DNA of 64,000 bases from Aquimarina brevivitae (GCF_004216895.1 NZ_SGXE01000001.1:372001-436000), one strand, 5' to 3'; shown: positions 46,673-55,562, counted from the stretch's first letter. Notes: generated by a model not told the origin, from the sequence alone. Translations and numbers: made by a program.

Positions 46673-48868
46673 TTATGTTGAAATAAGTGATGGAATATGA
46701 CATTCCATCTCCTTCCAGAAATCACTGTAAAAATTTGAGGTCTCCATTAACGCTTGATGCGTACCGTTATATTTAGTCCTGCCCTCTTCTATCACATAAA
46801 TACGGTCTGCAATTTTAGGTAAGGAGTGTAATCGATGTGATATAAAAACGATACCAACCTTGTCTTTAAGGCTTTGGAGTAATTCCATAGAATACTGTTC
46901 TGTTCGTCTATCCATCGCAGAGGTGTATTCATCGAGTATTAGTAGCTGTGGCCTTTTGTATAATGCTCTGGCTAAGGCTATAATTTGTTTTTGTCCTCCT
47001 GATAAATTGATACCTTCTTCACCAAGTATAGTAGCATAACCCTGAGGGAAACTTTGGATATATTGATGAAAACCAAATTCCTGACAAAATTTTACTACAC
47101 TATCAGGGGTATCCTCTGCTCCCAAAACAATATTATCTAAAACTGTACTATTAAATAAGTTAATATCCTGTTCTATCACCCCAATGGTATCTCTCCAATT
47201 AATTAGGGCAACATCTTTCAATGTTATGCTTTGATTGATCCGTACTTTTCCTTCTTCAGGTGTATAAAACTTCTGCAAGATTTGGCCTATTGTACTTTTA
47301 CCACTTCCGCTTTCTCCTACCAGTGCTATGAGTTCTCCTTTACAGACCTTAAAACTGATATTTTTTAATAATGGTTTTCTCCCCGGAAATCGAAAACTAA
47401 GCTCTTCAACTGAAAGTTCTTTGAATTCTTTTAACTTTTCAGTACCAGCCTCTTCTTTTTGCATAGCTGCAAACTCATACATCCTGTCAAAAGCAACTTT
47501 GGCTTCATTGATGGGTATAGCTATTAACGCTAAACCAGCTACAGAAGGTAATAGTGAGCCTGCTATCCCTAAAATTGCCATAAGTTCTCCTAGTTGTAAA
47601 GCATCATTATAAACTTGTAGAGCTGTAAAAGACAAAATCCCAACCATAAATAAGACACTAAAAACTCCGGATATTAGTGATAGCCTGACATTAATTTTAC
47701 CCAAGTTAAACACTTCATTCTGGTACCTTCCATAGATTAAATTATTGATACGTTTAAACAGCGTTTGTTTATTGTTGTTTTTTATCGTTCCTATACCATT
47801 CATAGTAGCAATATAATTGCTTTGACTATGGGCACGAGTCTGCATTACCTCCTTTTGTGCTTTAATTATTCTGGAATTAAACCGATACACCAAAAAGAAA
47901 TAAGAGGGCAAGCTTACTGTGGCAATAAGACCTGTTTCCCAGGAGTAATAATATAAGAAACCCAATGAAACCAGTGATACTAATAAATTAATTACAAACG
48001 TGTTGGATACCGTCTGTATGACTTCTTGTATGCGTTGTGTATCATTAAGACGCGATACTAGTTCACCTATTTTTCTGGTATCAAAAAAAGGCTTGGGAAG
48101 TCTTAATAGTGAATCATAAAAATTATCAATAATCCTGTTATTAAAATCTTTACTTTGTCGAACAAGGAAATAAGCCCTTAAGCTGGTAAAACCAGCCCTA
48201 ACCAATAGTAGAAAGGCAACCAATACTATACCTGTAAGTAATTTATTAAAATCCTTTGATGGTAAAATCTCATCGATCAACTTTTGAGAAAATACTGCCA
48301 TTACCATTCCAAGTCCTGCAATAGCTAATCCTAATAGAATACTAAAACCTAATAAATTATAATCCTGTCTTAAGAGCGCTAAAAACCAAACCTTTTTATC
48401 CAGTTTGGTTTGTTTCTCTTTTACAAAATCTTCGTTTGGGGTTAATGTTAAGCAGGTTTTGGATTTCCAAATACTTTCAAGTTCATTAGTACTGTAATAA
48501 GAAACACCTTTTGCAGGATCGCCAACGATAAAACCTTTATCCGTATGACCATAACAAATTATATAATGTTGTAACCTGTCTTCAATCGTTACATGCAGAA
48601 TTACAGGTGCTCCGTGATCAATTAGTGCCTGTATATCTGCTTCACAACCTTCTGCTGTAAACCCTAATTGATTTGCGGATTGAAACAATCCGAGAAGTGT
48701 TGTACCTTGTTTAGTTGTTCCGCTTAATTCTCTGAGTTTTTCAAGCGTATTGCTTCCTTCATAAAAATTAATGAGGGACAACAGACAAGCCACTCCACAA
48801 TCACTCTGATCTTGTTGAAGCACAAAGGTTTTTTGAAGTTGTTTTAGATGTAATGGTTTTAGTTTCAT
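46673..48868 (-). CDS. C39 peptidase-containing ABC exporter
   Basis: 731 residues. The N-terminal C39 peptidase (about 1-150) has Gln19 and Cys24 (LQQDQSDCGVACLLSL), His near 97 (RLQHYIICYGH) and Asp near 110 (VGDPAKG). Six membrane helices follow (about 160-450). The ATPase carries Walker A VGESGSGKST (about 515), signature LSGGQKQIIALARAL and Walker B LLILDEYTSAMD. Such proteins cut double-glycine leaders and export the peptide. The GG peptide at 52224 in the same cluster is the obvious substrate. No HlyD-type partner gene is in the window. Confidence 0.95.
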   Translation of the reverse strand: MKLKPLHLKQLQKTFVLQQDQSDCGVACLLSLINFYEGSNTLEKLRELSGTTKQGTTLLGLFQSANQLGFTAEGCEADIQALIDHGAPVILHVTIEDRLQHYIICYGHTDKGFIVGDPAKGVSYYSTNELESIWKSKTCLTLTPNEDFVKEKQTKLDKKVWFLALLRQDYNLLGFSILLGLAIAGLGMVMAVFSQKLIDEILPSKDFNKLLTGIVLVAFLLLVRAGFTSLRAYFLVRQSKDFNNRIIDNFYDSLLRLPKPFFDTRKIGELVSRLNDTQRIQEVIQTVSNTFVINLLVSLVSLGFLYYYSWETGLIATVSLPSYFFLVYRFNSRIIKAQKEVMQTRAHSQSNYIATMNGIGTIKNNNKQTLFKRINNLIYGRYQNEVFNLGKINVRLSLISGVFSVLFMVGILSFTALQVYNDALQLGELMAILGIAGSLLPSVAGLALIAIPINEAKVAFDRMYEFAAMQKEEAGTEKLKEFKELSVEELSFRFPGRKPLLKNISFKVCKGELIALVGESGSGKSTIGQILQKFYTPEEGKVRINQSITLKDVALINWRDTIGVIEQDINLFNSTVLDNIVLGAEDTPDSVVKFCQEFGFHQYIQSFPQGYATILGEEGINLSGGQKQIIALARALYKRPQLLILDEYTSAMDRRTEQYSMELLQSLKDKVGIVFISHRLHSLPKIADRIYVIEEGRTKYNGTHQALMETSNFYSDFWKEMECHIPSLIST

Positions 48869-48880
48869 CTGACTGTGATT

Positions 48881-49399
48881 TTATAGATTCAACATTTCAA
48901 TGATGCTTTCTGCCCTCAACTGACCTTTATGTTTAGCAATTAGTTTTTTATCCTTATCATATATTAAAAGGTAAGGAATTGAAGTAGCGTCGAAACGATT
49001 GGCAAAATCATCTCGTGTATCAGATAATAAAATAATGTTATCATAATTGTTGAGTTTATATGTTTTAGAAAATTGTTGAATAGCTTCTTTAGTTTCATAA
49101 GAAACAAAAACAAGCTGTACATTTTTAAAAGCATCTATATGCTGCTCTATAGATTGTGCTTCGTGCTGACAATAGTCACAACCACTGTTAAAATAAATCA
49201 GAACAGTGGGCTGATCAGTATCAAGATTATTTTGGGTAAAAGTTTTGCCTTCAAGAGTCTCAAAGGAAAAATCCGGTATTGTTTTTAGGGCGGCTTCGAC
49301 TTCTTGTTTATACTGCATCTTAGCATATACCTGATATCCTAAAAAGCATAGAAGCCATAGCCCTAAAACAACCACTGTTGTTTTAAGATATAATTTCAT
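48881..49399 (-). CDS. Membrane-anchored thioredoxin-like protein
   Basis: 172 residues. One N-terminal membrane helix (about 8-24), then a thioredoxin-like fold with Cys74-Asp-Tyr-Cys77 (NSGCDYCQHEAQ) and cis-Pro in TSIPYLLIYDKDKKLIAKHKG. It faces the periplasm and could form or isomerise disulfides, including the Cys pair of the GG peptide. 12 bases upstream of the C39 exporter. The 205-base gap before it holds nothing recognisable. Confidence 0.88.
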   Translation of the reverse strand: MKLYLKTTVVVLGLWLLCFLGYQVYAKMQYKQEVEAALKTIPDFSFETLEGKTFTQNNLDTDQPTVLIYFNSGCDYCQHEAQSIEQHIDAFKNVQLVFVSYETKEAIQQFSKTYKLNNYDNIILLSDTRDDFANRFDATSIPYLLIYDKDKKLIAKHKGQLRAESIIEMLNL

Positions 49400-49604
49400 C
49401 TGTTTATGTTTATAGATTTTTAATGTTCAGATGGTATTCGCCAATACTCACCTAGGCCAGTATTAAGAATTGTTATGGCTCATTTCATCCGTAAATTTTT
49501 GGTTTTTAAAAGACTTCTTGAAACCTAATGTGGAAAATGATTAATCTGTAGCGATTGATAATACTTTATTCTAAGTCTTGTAATACCATACATTTGTCAT
49601 CAAC

Positions 49605-50228
49605 TCAGCTCATATTTAGGGTAAAAAACATCACAGCTACTACCCATATCAATAATGCAGAACCATAGCTACTGGCTACAATTTTTAATGCCTTATCTGT
49701 GGTGCTTTGGATTTCCTTACTTAATAACCAGGCTAAAATGATCCAATATGCTAATTCAAAAAGATTCAGCGTTTGAAAAGGATACACAAACCAGGGCTGT
49801 AATTCCTGATAGCCTATGACATTGAGTGCTGATAATGGATAAAAGCTTTGTACATCTTCTAAAGTATAGCCATCTTGGAATACAAACCATAATAATTTGA
49901 CCAATCCAAAGAGTACAAAAACAAACTCCGCTTTCGTTACGATTGTAAATAGTCGCTTATATGTGATTTTCTTTTCGAAAAAGAATATTCCCATATAAAG
50001 TACTGCGGTAATTACAGCTATTTTTAGTAATAAAATCAAGGGTAGTAAAACATATCCTAACCATTGCCATTTTTGGCTGGAATCCATTATTTCAACAACT
50101 TGTTCTTGGGTAAGTTTATCTGATAAGCTATTGAATACCAAAGTATTCATGTCCATACTGAGATTAAAAAAAAGCGTAAGTATGGATGTAATCAGTACTA
50201 AAACTGGAAAATAATATATTGATTTCAT
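49605..50228 (-). CDS. Five-helix membrane protein of unknown function
   Basis: 207 residues with about five membrane helices and a soluble loop (QEQVVEIMDSSQKWQWLGYV). General form like YIP1-type proteins, but the match is by shape only. Starts 5 bases after the ABC ATPase gene, so it belongs to the same transcript. It may be part of the ABC complex or of immunity. Confidence 0.65.
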   Translation of the reverse strand: MKSIYYFPVLVLITSILTLFFNLSMDMNTLVFNSLSDKLTQEQVVEIMDSSQKWQWLGYVLLPLILLLKIAVITAVLYMGIFFFEKKITYKRLFTIVTKAEFVFVLFGLVKLLWFVFQDGYTLEDVQSFYPLSALNVIGYQELQPWFVYPFQTLNLFELAYWIILAWLLSKEIQSTTDKALKIVASSYGSALLIWVVAVMFFTLNMS

Positions 50229-50233
50229 AAATT

Positions 50234-50917
50234 TTAAATTTGTTTCTTTAAGAAGTCCGAAATTGAATCCTCTTGCATTCCTGCGAAAAAAGTAGAATCA
50301 TAAGTTCTATCTATTTTACCATCTTTTAAAATCGATAGCTTATCCATTATTGAGGATAAAAAATCCGTTCGATGTGTACTTAATATTACAGTACATCCAT
50401 TATTTGATTGCTCTTTTATAATATCTAAGGTTTGGTCTAAAGAATTCAGATCTAATCCTGCGAAAGGCTCATCTAGAACTAATAATTCTGGTTGATGTAT
50501 AACTGATGCCGTTAGGTTTAACTTAGCTTTCGTTCCTTTAGACAAATCTTCAATTAAAGTATTACATTCATCACCAAAAGCTAGTTTTTTAAAAAAGTAA
50601 TCTATCTTCTTTACGTACAAGTCTTTATCAATTTTTTTCAATTCGCAAACTAATCTTAAATACTCCTTTGCTGTTAATTTATTGATAAGCATATGATTTC
50701 CTAAAACGATTCCCAACCTATTTTTATCTATATTTTGAAACTCGATTTTGCCTAAATCTTGCTTTATTAAACCACAAACACAATTCAATAGGGTGGATTT
50801 ACCCGCACCATTTTTGCCATAAATAACGTGAATTGAACTTTTTTCAATATTCAAATTAACACCCTTTAAAACTTGACTGTTTTTAAATCTTTTATGTAGG
50901 CTACTTATTTTTATCAT
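50234..50917 (-). CDS. ABC transporter ATPase of the peptide cluster
   Basis: 227 residues. Walker A YGKNGAGKST, signature LSKGTKAKLNL, Walker B LLVLDEPFAGLD and switch STHRTD are intact. Drives the two membrane proteins just upstream (4-base overlap with 50914). By order and size it resembles LanFEG/BcrAB-type self-protection ABC systems. Confidence 0.93.
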   Translation of the reverse strand: MIKISSLHKRFKNSQVLKGVNLNIEKSSIHVIYGKNGAGKSTLLNCVCGLIKQDLGKIEFQNIDKNRLGIVLGNHMLINKLTAKEYLRLVCELKKIDKDLYVKKIDYFFKKLAFGDECNTLIEDLSKGTKAKLNLTASVIHQPELLVLDEPFAGLDLNSLDQTLDIIKEQSNNGCTVILSTHRTDFLSSIMDKLSILKDGKIDRTYDSTFFAGMQEDSISDFLKKQI

Positions 50918-51495
50918 AATCTAAAATAATCGGACAATTTAATTTTTTTTATAAATAGAAGGCTAAACAATATGCTTGAGATAAAAATTAATAAAAATAT
51001 TAACATAGGTTTTGAAAATAGATTCAAGTAATGAGCAATAACGGATGATAGGATTGAAGGAATGATTATTGAAATAATTTTCGTCCATTTTCTGGTTTCC
51101 AACGTATCTCGTAATATTAAAAATACTATATCGCCGAGTATAAAGAAAAAGAATAAGTAAGTATTAAAAATTAATAGACTTTTATCTAATTTTTGTGTAA
51201 CAATTACGCTTGAAAACATATAAATAATATTACTCTCTACGATAGTTCTTAATCTATTGACAAAAAGCAACCTACCGAAAAACTCGCTAGTATTTAAGCT
51301 TATGAATAATCTCTCTTCTTTTCTATTCCAGAACGAATAAATAAACCTTTCTGGGATTAGCAATATTAAAAAAGGTAAAAGCAGATTTACACCTGAGTAA
51401 ATGACTAATACAAATATCATAGACATCAACAAATACTCTAACAATAAGTTATGTCGTAATTCCTTAATTATTATCAACTTAAGTAACTCAATCAT
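50914..51495 (-). CDS. ABC-2-like membrane protein, second subunit
   Basis: 193 residues with about five or six membrane helices (for example LLMSMIFVLVIYSGVNLLLP and IIPSILSSVIAHYLNLF), very AT-rich. Placed between the ATPase (4-base overlap) and the 51488 membrane protein (8-base overlap). No catalytic motif. Probably a transmembrane subunit of the immunity ABC transporter. Confidence 0.75.
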   Translation of the reverse strand: MIELLKLIIIKELRHNLLLEYLLMSMIFVLVIYSGVNLLLPFLILLIPERFIYSFWNRKEERLFISLNTSEFFGRLLFVNRLRTIVESNIIYMFSSVIVTQKLDKSLLIFNTYLFFFFILGDIVFLILRDTLETRKWTKIISIIIPSILSSVIAHYLNLFSKPMLIFLLIFISSILFSLLFIKKIKLSDYFRL

Positions 51496-52171
51496 TTTTA
51501 GATATTTTAATAAAAGAGAAGTTATAGTAATGATTAAAAAATAATGGTAGACTTATACTATGAATCAATAATATAATTAGAAGTATTTTCATAGAATTTC
51601 TACTTAAAAAATCTAATAAAACATAACTCTCATCAACAGTAAATGCAGTGGTATCAATTGCGCCGGAGCAAAAGAAGATTAGAAAAGCCATATAAAAAAA
51701 TATTAAAACTTTATTGCGCTTTTTATATGTCAGATCTTTATAGGCCATTTCAGTAATGAAAAAGCTCAACAAAATATGTAACACTATAGTAATAACAGAT
51801 AATACAGCCTCCTCGTTAGTAGAAAAAATAATTAATGAGATAATGAATGGAATACTAAGAATAAGTTTTAGAATAAAATCAGACAATACATTAATACCTA
51901 TACTTAATTTTTTATTTCCAAAAATGGAGTGTAAAAAGCATGAATCTAACCAGCTCTTTTGTTCAATACTATGGGAATTAACAATACTGAGCACAAAAAA
52001 ACAAAGCATCAATATCGAGCTAGAATAATTTTTAAAACCATAAATAAAAAATGCAGCGAGTACATATGTCGTCAAAACTACTAACCAAGACTTTACCCTA
52101 TAGCTTTCAAAATCATTTCTAAAGAATAATTTCAGTTTAGTTGCCATTATTAATTTCAAACTCTTCATCAT
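51488..52171 (-). CDS. ABC-2-like membrane protein, first subunit
   Basis: 227 residues with six likely helices (YVLAAFFIYGFKNY, ILSIPFIISLIIFS, VLIFFYMAFLIFFCS, ILLIILLIHSISLPLFFN among them). First of the three ABC genes, 52 bases downstream of the GG peptide gene. No family named with certainty; size and place fit a transmembrane subunit. Confidence 0.75.
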   Translation of the reverse strand: MMKSLKLIMATKLKLFFRNDFESYRVKSWLVVLTTYVLAAFFIYGFKNYSSSILMLCFFVLSIVNSHSIEQKSWLDSCFLHSIFGNKKLSIGINVLSDFILKLILSIPFIISLIIFSTNEEAVLSVITIVLHILLSFFITEMAYKDLTYKKRNKVLIFFYMAFLIFFCSGAIDTTAFTVDESYVLLDFLSRNSMKILLIILLIHSISLPLFFNHYYNFSFIKISKND

Positions 52172-52223
52172 AATTTATGAATTTGGTAGACCTCAAACCA
52201 ATATTCAAGGCCTACCATTTGTA

Positions 52224-52436
52224 TTATTCCATGTTACTAGTCACTACACAAGCAACCAATCCTGAAAGAGCTCCTACTAGCCAGCCACCAGCAGCACCTG
52301 GCAAAGCTCCAACTCCACCCGCCAATGCGCCGGTAATTGCACCACCAACTGCACCTTTAACGCCAGCAGAAACTGTTTCTTCAACACAATCTCCACCTTG
52401 TATACTTTCCATTTTGTTAATTTCTAAAGTTTTCAT
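52224..52436 (-). CDS. Double-glycine leader peptide, class II bacteriocin-like
   Basis: 70 residues. The leader MKTLEINKMESIQGG (15 residues) has Leu -12, Met -7, Ile -4 and Gly -2/-1, the pattern cut by C39 exporters. The 55-residue core begins DCVEETVSAG and is Gly/Ala-rich with repeated GxxxG (AVGGAITGALAGGVGALPG and AAGGWLVGALSGLVACVV), so it can form a membrane-spanning helical hairpin. It has exactly two cysteines, Cys17 and one near residue 63, fit for a disulfide. The antisense frame at 52177-52593 is a shadow. No TAnnTTTG box is visible upstream, so expression may depend on the ECF-type sigma gene upstream. Confidence 0.88.
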   Translation of the reverse strand: MKTLEINKMESIQGGDCVEETVSAGVKGAVGGAITGALAGGVGALPGAAGGWLVGALSGLVACVVTSNME

Positions 52437-52581
52437 AAAAATAAATTTTAATTTGATAACACCTACTCTTTTAAGGCTTTTCGGTTTCCGCCTACATTGC
52501 GCAATGATTATTATTGTTATTAGTTGTATGTTGTTGGTAGTAAGTACTACCTATTTTATTTTCAATCCAAAAACTCTATGC

Positions 52582-53139
52582 TCAAGCACATAACTCCGCA
52601 TAGCGGGGATCATGTTGCATCAGCTCTACCAGCTTCTTTTTGGTATCAAACTTCTTTTTGCGAACACTTCCCTCGCTTGCTCCTAAGCGTTCTGCTATCG
52701 CTCGGGTAGAACAACCCGCAAAAAACAGCTTCCAGATCTGTTGCGAAGCACTGTTGAGCTGCTCAAAATACTGCTGAAACAATTGCACTTTAGCCTCATC
52801 CTCTAGCTGCTGCATCACAGCAAGCTGTGCTTCGCTGCTTTCGATTTCGCTCAGCTCACAGTACACCAATTTTTGTTGACGCAGGCGATTACGCCATAGA
52901 TTTTTACTAACCCCATAAAAATATCCGTGTATAGAAGTTTGAATGTGCAGCTCATTGCGTTTTAGCTTTTGGTATAGCAACAGCAACGCTTCTTGAAAAA
53001 TATCTTCCGCATCTTCAATAGTGCCACGATGCAGTAACACATACCTGCGTACGGCAGCAAAATTGTGCTGATAAAAAGCATCAAGGATGCGTTCATCTCC
53101 CGTTAGTATGCCGTTGATCATATGGTCTTGTGTTTGCAT
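52582..53139 (-). CDS. RNA polymerase sigma-70 family (ECF-type) factor
   Basis: 185 residues. Region 2 (about 20-90, AEDIFQEALLLLYQKL) and region 4 (about 130-180, IWKLFFAGCSTRAIAERLGA then SEGSVRKKKFDTKKKL) are present. It binds core RNA polymerase and directs it to a subset of promoters. The gene is clearly more GC-rich than its neighbours (32 G/C of 60 in 52801-52860). 145 bases upstream of the peptide gene on the same strand. No classical anti-sigma gene is seen, but a 48-residue membrane protein gene lies upstream. Confidence 0.92.
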   Translation of the reverse strand: MQTQDHMINGILTGDERILDAFYQHNFAAVRRYVLLHRGTIEDAEDIFQEALLLLYQKLKRNELHIQTSIHGYFYGVSKNLWRNRLRQQKLVYCELSEIESSEAQLAVMQQLEDEAKVQLFQQYFEQLNSASQQIWKLFFAGCSTRAIAERLGASEGSVRKKKFDTKKKLVELMQHDPRYAELCA

Positions 53140-53247
53140 GAGTATTAGGTTTTGTGTTTAAAAATGAGCATAGCTATCCAGGCATAGTGTTGCTACACTT
53201 ATGTAACTTATTGATTTATATAATTTTGTGATTTATTTGCTGGGGTT

Positions 53248-53394
53248 CTATCGCAGATCCTCTTCCACTACCTTTTTGTATATCCTTTTACTCATCACAT
53301 AGAGCTTATATACAAAATAGAGCACTCCCATAAAAAATAGGACATTTAGTAGTTGCCAAAGTAAAACAGGAAAGGAGAAATCTAGATATGTCAT
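53248..53394 (-). CDS. 48-residue single-pass membrane protein
   Basis: Starts ATG at 53394 and ends TAG at 53248. One hydrophobic segment (about 9-28, PVLLWQLLNVLFFMGVLYFV) and a basic tail (KLYVMSKRIYKKVVEEDLR). The pattern of aromatic helix then charged tail is that of real small membrane proteins. Its job is unknown. It lies 108 bases upstream of the sigma factor on the same strand. Confidence 0.5.
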   Translation of the reverse strand: MTYLDFSFPVLLWQLLNVLFFMGVLYFVYKLYVMSKRIYKKVVEEDLR

Positions 53395-53621
53395 TTTATA
53401 CTTTCTTTTGATTTGTATACAACACCTTAGCCTTTATACTACTCCCTTTCGGGGGAGCTGTCCTAAACAGTGTTCGGGATTGAGGGGCTAATGCCATTGT
53501 ATATTAAAATTTATGATTATTTGATCTCCAAAAAACCTAATCGATTACTGTGCACTTGTGGTTTTGGATTGGGTCAAAGATAGGGGGAGGGGAATGTGGA
53601 AAACAAGGAGTTGTCTTGTCG

Positions 53622-53700
53622 ATTTATGAATTGTACACTATCATTTTATAAATTGATAAAATAAGGATTTGATTTAACAATCTGATAAACAAGGATTTTA
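53622..53700 (+). promoter_or_regulatory. Repeats upstream of the AraC-type regulator
   Basis: TTTATAAATTGA (53645-53656) and a near copy TTTATGAATTG (from 53623) recur at 55529-55540 before the peptide gene. Direct repeats GATAAAATAAGGATTT (53655-53670) and GATAAACAAGGATTT (53684-53698) are 29 bases apart, about three helical turns. They fit binding sites of an AraC-type activator. Confidence 0.5.
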
Positions 53701-53701
53701 T

Positions 53702-53731
53702 TTTGATTCTCTATGAACAATAATATATTTG
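53702..53731 (+). promoter_or_regulatory. Promoter of the AraC-type regulator
   Basis: TTTG at 53702-53705 and TATATTTG at 53724-53731, 18 bases apart, match the Bacteroidota -33/-7 boxes. Confidence 0.75.
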
Positions 53732-53774
53732 TATCTCATTAAAAAAAAGACAAAAAACCTATAAAAAAAGGATC

Positions 53775-55511
53775 TTGATAAAAAATATTCAATTCAGTTA
53801 TATAATACCATTGGTATTTTTCTTCTTACCGTTATTAAAAACATATTCATATAGCAAAACATTATTTATACAAAGCTTATATAATCAAGATTCAATATTA
53901 AATTTAGATTATAACAAGATAGAAAGCTTATACAAAAAAGATTTTGCTAATAAAGAAGTTGCTCAATATCTAGCTAAATGTTATTTAAGCAAAGCACAAA
54001 TCGATAATGCTAAATACAAAATTGCAAAAGGATATTATCTTATTTCTAAAATTTCAAATAATACCGATCGTTTAAAATACTTAGATAGTTTAATAGAAAT
54101 GACTAAAGGTGATATTCATTACATTTATCCAGGATTAGGTTATTTAAATAAAGGAAGAGTCTATTTCAGATTAGGAGAAAATTCCAATGCATTAAAGAAT
54201 TATTTAATTGCTTTGGATTATGCTGAAAAAAGAAATAATACTTCTCAAATTTTTGCAATTAACCATAATATTGGCCTACTCAAAAATAGTTCTGGGGATA
54301 TCGATGGTTCGATAAAACTATTTAAAAACAATTTAAAGTTTATAAAAAAAACAGACACCTTTAAAAATAAATACTCCTATTTGGTAAACACACTCTTTGC
54401 TCTTTCTAATTCTTATCATAATGCTGAGCTACCCGATTCAGCCAGAACATATGTTAATTATGGATTAAGAGAAAGTATAAAAATAGATGATCAGGAGACA
54501 TATAGTACTTTTTTGATACTAAGCGGCATTAATAGCTACATGTCAAAAAATTACAATAAAGCATTAGATACTTTATTTAAAATAAAAAAAAGACTTCAAG
54601 ACAGCTTACTGTATGATGAAGCTGACGCTATCTACACCAATCTTCAAATTGCAAAGATATACTTCAAACTAAATAAGAAAGAAAAAGCCTATAATTATTT
54701 GTCAACCTTAGACACTTTAATTGATGAAACAAATTATTCAAAAGAGAGAAGACCAGCTCTTGAATTATTGATTGAATATTATAAATATAAAAATGATGTC
54801 GAAAATCAATTAAAAACTGTAACTAAACTTCTTCATTTAGATAGTATTACAAACATAAAAAATGAGAATTTAAAATCAGATTTAGTAAAGAAATATGATA
54901 CTGCTAAACTTTTAAAAGAAAGAGATACAATCATAAAATCCTTAAGAATAGAAAAGAGTGCATCCAAGTTTATAATCCTAACTATTTCAATCATTTTAAT
55001 CATTTTAACTTTCTTTGTTTATAACTACTATAAAAAAAAGAAACTGTATGAAAGACGATTTAACTTACTAATAGAAGAAAATAGCATTAAAAATCAGAAA
55101 GAAGAAAATCATAATAAGATTGTTAATAAAGAAGAGATTGATTTACACGAAGATGTTATATCTGATCTATTAGAAAAATTAGAAACTTTTGAAAATAAAA
55201 ATTTATTCTTGGATCGCTCAATCAAACTGAATTCCTTAGCTGAGCGTTTCTCAACAAATTCCGCCTATTTATCAAAGATAATTAACCATTATAAAAACAA
55301 GAATTTTGCAAATTACATAAATGACTTAAGAGTTGATTATTGTATTACAAGATTAAAGTCAGATAAGAAATTTAGATTATATGCAATTAAATATATCGCT
55401 GAAGAAAGTGGATTTAGTAGTGTTCAATCGTTTTCTAGGGCTTTTCAGAAAAAAACTGGAATTAATCCATCTTACTTTATAAAAAACATTCAAAACCAGA
55501 AAGTTGAATAG
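53775..55511 (+). CDS. TPR-TM-AraC transcriptional regulator
   Basis: 578 residues from a TTG at 53775, with an AAAGGA-like site 5 bases before it. A signal-like hydrophobic N-terminus (FSYIIPLVFFFLPLLKTYS) is followed by an extracytoplasmic TPR region (about 55-370, NKGRVYFRLGENSNALKNYL, YLSTLDTLIDETN), one membrane helix (about 395-417) and a cytoplasmic AraC-type DNA-binding domain (about 485-575) with SLAERFSTNSAYLSKIIN and YIAEESGFSSVQSFSRAFQ. This is the one-protein signal-to-DNA layout common in Bacteroidota. Very AT-rich (15 and 13 G/C in two 60-base lines, 54661 and 54961). It heads the block with the precursor peptide. Confidence 0.9.
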   Translation: MIKNIQFSYIIPLVFFFLPLLKTYSYSKTLFIQSLYNQDSILNLDYNKIESLYKKDFANKEVAQYLAKCYLSKAQIDNAKYKIAKGYYLISKISNNTDRLKYLDSLIEMTKGDIHYIYPGLGYLNKGRVYFRLGENSNALKNYLIALDYAEKRNNTSQIFAINHNIGLLKNSSGDIDGSIKLFKNNLKFIKKTDTFKNKYSYLVNTLFALSNSYHNAELPDSARTYVNYGLRESIKIDDQETYSTFLILSGINSYMSKNYNKALDTLFKIKKRLQDSLLYDEADAIYTNLQIAKIYFKLNKKEKAYNYLSTLDTLIDETNYSKERRPALELLIEYYKYKNDVENQLKTVTKLLHLDSITNIKNENLKSDLVKKYDTAKLLKERDTIIKSLRIEKSASKFIILTISIILIILTFFVYNYYKKKKLYERRFNLLIEENSIKNQKEENHNKIVNKEEIDLHEDVISDLLEKLETFENKNLFLDRSIKLNSLAERFSTNSAYLSKIINHYKNKNFANYINDLRVDYCITRLKSDKKFRLYAIKYIAEESGFSSVQSFSRAFQKKTGINPSYFIKNIQNQKVE

Positions 55512-55523
55512 TAACCAAACCCC

Positions 55524-55541
55524 TTCAATTTATAAATTGAA
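55524..55541 (+). promoter_or_regulatory. 18-bp palindrome before the peptide promoter
   Basis: TTCAATTTATAAATTGAA, arms of 8 bases around AT, 21 bases upstream of the -33 box. It is probably an operator or activator site, and its right half recurs upstream of the regulator gene. It could also act as the weak terminator of the regulator gene. Confidence 0.5.
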
Positions 55542-55562
55542 ACATTTAAAAAATTAAAATAT

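Larger units (their letters stand above)
53140..53774. other. Gap between the two peptide blocks
   Basis: Apart from the 48-residue gene it holds a fragment of a palindromic spacer repeat (ctttcgggggagctgtc near 53448-53464), direct repeats upstream of the AraC-type gene and its promoter. A 30-residue frame at 53491-53583 is not supported. Confidence 0.6.

Noticed and set aside
52177..52593. 138-residue frame antisense to the GG peptide
   Set aside because: Pro/Ala-rich shadow of the Gly/Ala-rich peptide gene on the other strand.
53491..53583. 30-residue frame upstream of the AraC-type gene
   Set aside because: No leader pattern, no promoter and no upstream start signal.
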